Of a stretch of DNA of 6,440 bases, positions 5,884 through 6,440 are shown one piece after another. The stretch's first letter is position 1, and the number at the start of each line of letters is the position of its first letter. This stretch comes from Nitrospinota bacterium (GTDB lineage Bacteria; Nitrospinota_A; JADGAW01). The stretch spans positions 1 through 6,440 of the forward strand of contig JADGAW010000125.1 of assembly GCA_015231815.1 (NCBI GenBank), in the 5' to 3' direction. The translations under genes and the position numbers were made by a program. Below the pieces are notes generated by a model. It made no database searches. It had not been told where the DNA came from and was given only the letters and a program-made list of their open reading frames with translations.

Positions 5884-6309
5884 TTATCGGTACCAACTGA
5901 TAATTCCACCCGCACTACAGGAAGTTATATTGCATCCTCCTGTACCTGTAGCTTGATAAATATGGCATACGCCATGTCCTGGTACACCCACTGTTATATG
6001 ATCACCATTGATGTTAAAACTACTATCAGGGTGCCACTCATGAATGACGTCACAATTATTAACTCGACATGCACCCATTACTGGTCCACATGCATTAGCA
6101 ATTGCATGGTTTACTGTCTGACTTTGGTGGTGAATAGGATTTCCTGTAGGTGTGGATAAAATACCCTCTCCGTTTTTGGTTAATAAAACTCCTTGATGTT
6201 GATTCACCAAATGTCTAGGTAAGAAAACATTCATATAACGGTGTTCTTTTATATGGGCATTTGAATTCATTATTAAGGATGTCTTAGTGTTTATTTTTGG
6301 TAATTTCAT
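5884..6309 (-). CDS. His/Cys-rich MKLPK-leader protein (141 aa), unknown function
   Basis: I do not recognise this gene. It begins MKLPK like its neighbour. The first 73 residues are polar and cysteine-free, with a short beta-like stretch (GVLLTKNGEGIL, 40-51). The C-terminal half has six cysteines (74, 81, 86, 115, 126, 131), and the whole protein has twelve histidines. ACGPVMGACRVNNC (73-86) matches the tail of the 94-aa protein, and GGCNITSC (124-131) repeats the G-x-C-x-[IV]-x-x-C element. The His/Cys density (HEWHPD at 90-95, GDHITVG at 102-108, GHGVCH at 111-116) suggests metal binding, but disulfides or a processed peptide are equally possible. No signal peptide or membrane segment is visible. 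An in-frame ATG at 6351 would add 14 residues, but the ATG at 6309 has a ribosome binding site and gives the shared MKLPK start. It is first in a likely three-gene minus-strand set. Confidence 0.72.
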   Translation of the reverse strand: MKLPKINTKTSLIMNSNAHIKEHRYMNVFLPRHLVNQHQGVLLTKNGEGILSTPTGNPIHHQSQTVNHAIANACGPVMGACRVNNCDVIHEWHPDSSFNINGDHITVGVPGHGVCHIYQATGTGGCNITSCSAGGIISWYR

Positions 6310-6313
6310 ATAT

Positions 6314-6320
6314 TCCCCTT
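6314..6320 (-). promoter_or_regulatory. Ribosome binding site fixing the MKLPK start
   Basis: On the minus strand AAGGGGA ends four bases before the ATG at 6309. It supports this start over the upstream in-frame ATG at 6351. Confidence 0.7.
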
Positions 6321-6372
6321 TTGTTAAATTTGTTTCAATTCTTAAAATCAATAGGGCTATTAGACTTGACTG

Positions 6373-6400
6373 ATTATGAACACTTATTGCATGGTTCCAA
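6373..6400 (-). promoter_or_regulatory. Candidate sigma-70 promoter of the small-protein cluster
   Basis: Reading the minus strand, TTGGAA (6400-6395) and CATAAT (6378-6373) match the -35 box at 4 of 6 and the -10 box at 5 of 6 positions, with a 16-nt spacer. Transcription would start near 6366, leaving a leader of about 57 nt before the 141-aa gene. The -35 box overlaps a small inverted repeat, GGTT-CCA-AACC (6393-6403), a possible operator. The rest of 6352-6440 holds no gene that I can support. Confidence 0.45.
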
Positions 6401-6440
6401 ACCGTACCAGCCTGTTTAAGGTTTCAGCTCGTTTTTGGCA

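Noticed and set aside
5839..6159. Plus-strand open frame of 106 codons opposite the 141-aa gene
   Set aside because: It has no convincing ribosome binding site, and its Thr/Ser/Cys-rich product is what the reverse complement of the Cys/Gly/His-rich gene would give. The minus-strand frame has a ribosome binding site and motifs shared with its neighbour.
5884..6351. Longer start for the 141-aa gene at 6351
   Set aside because: It has no ribosome binding site of note and would bury the MKLPK start shared with the neighbouring protein.
1..6440. CRISPR array, insertion sequence ends, tRNA or rRNA genes
   Set aside because: I saw no regularly spaced repeats, transposase, terminal inverted repeats with target duplications, or tRNA-like cloverleaf sequence in either strand by eye.

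Overview
This AT-rich bacterial window has two halves. The left half (about 1-4200) is a housekeeping and energy-metabolism block on the plus strand. The right half (about 4230-6440) is an accessory-looking block on the minus strand. The cysteine-rich insertion of the histidyl-tRNA synthetase and the two-subunit, fused gamma-alpha 2-oxoacid:acceptor oxidoreductase suggest an anaerobe, with Desulfobacterota (old Deltaproteobacteria) the best guess. That placement rests on protein features recalled from memory, not on a search.

Left block: hisS (147-1409) is complete. After a 137-nt gap with a candidate promoter come korA (1547-3289) and korB (3289-4149), translationally coupled by a TAATG overlap. 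The pair should form a ferredoxin-linked, CoA-dependent 2-oxoacid oxidoreductase: gamma and alpha domains are fused in KorA, and TPP and a 4Fe-4S cluster are bound by KorB. A textbook terminator (13-bp stem, GAAA loop, T9) closes the block at 4163-4197 and may also stop transcripts arriving from the right.

Right block, read right to left: a 141-aa His/Cys-rich small protein (6309-5884), a 94-aa protein with eight cysteines in its last 39 residues (5804-5520), and a 342-aa protein of two LysM repeats plus a GH18-like glycosidase domain with no signal peptide (5324-4296). The two small proteins share the N-terminus MKLPK, written with different synonymous codons, and a cysteine motif of the form C-(A)-G-P-x-x-G-x-C-x-[IV]-x-x-C. 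They look like two diverged members of one family of modular, possibly secreted or processed peptides (bacteriocin-like, RiPP-like or metal-binding). A weak hairpin plus T5 lies between them. The 94-aa gene and the LysM gene share nearly identical ribosome-binding regions.

The small-protein pair next to the signal-less LysM/GH18-like protein is the part most worth following up. No modification enzyme, transporter or immunity gene is visible here, although the window ends only about 130 nt upstream of the first small gene, so its role is unproven.
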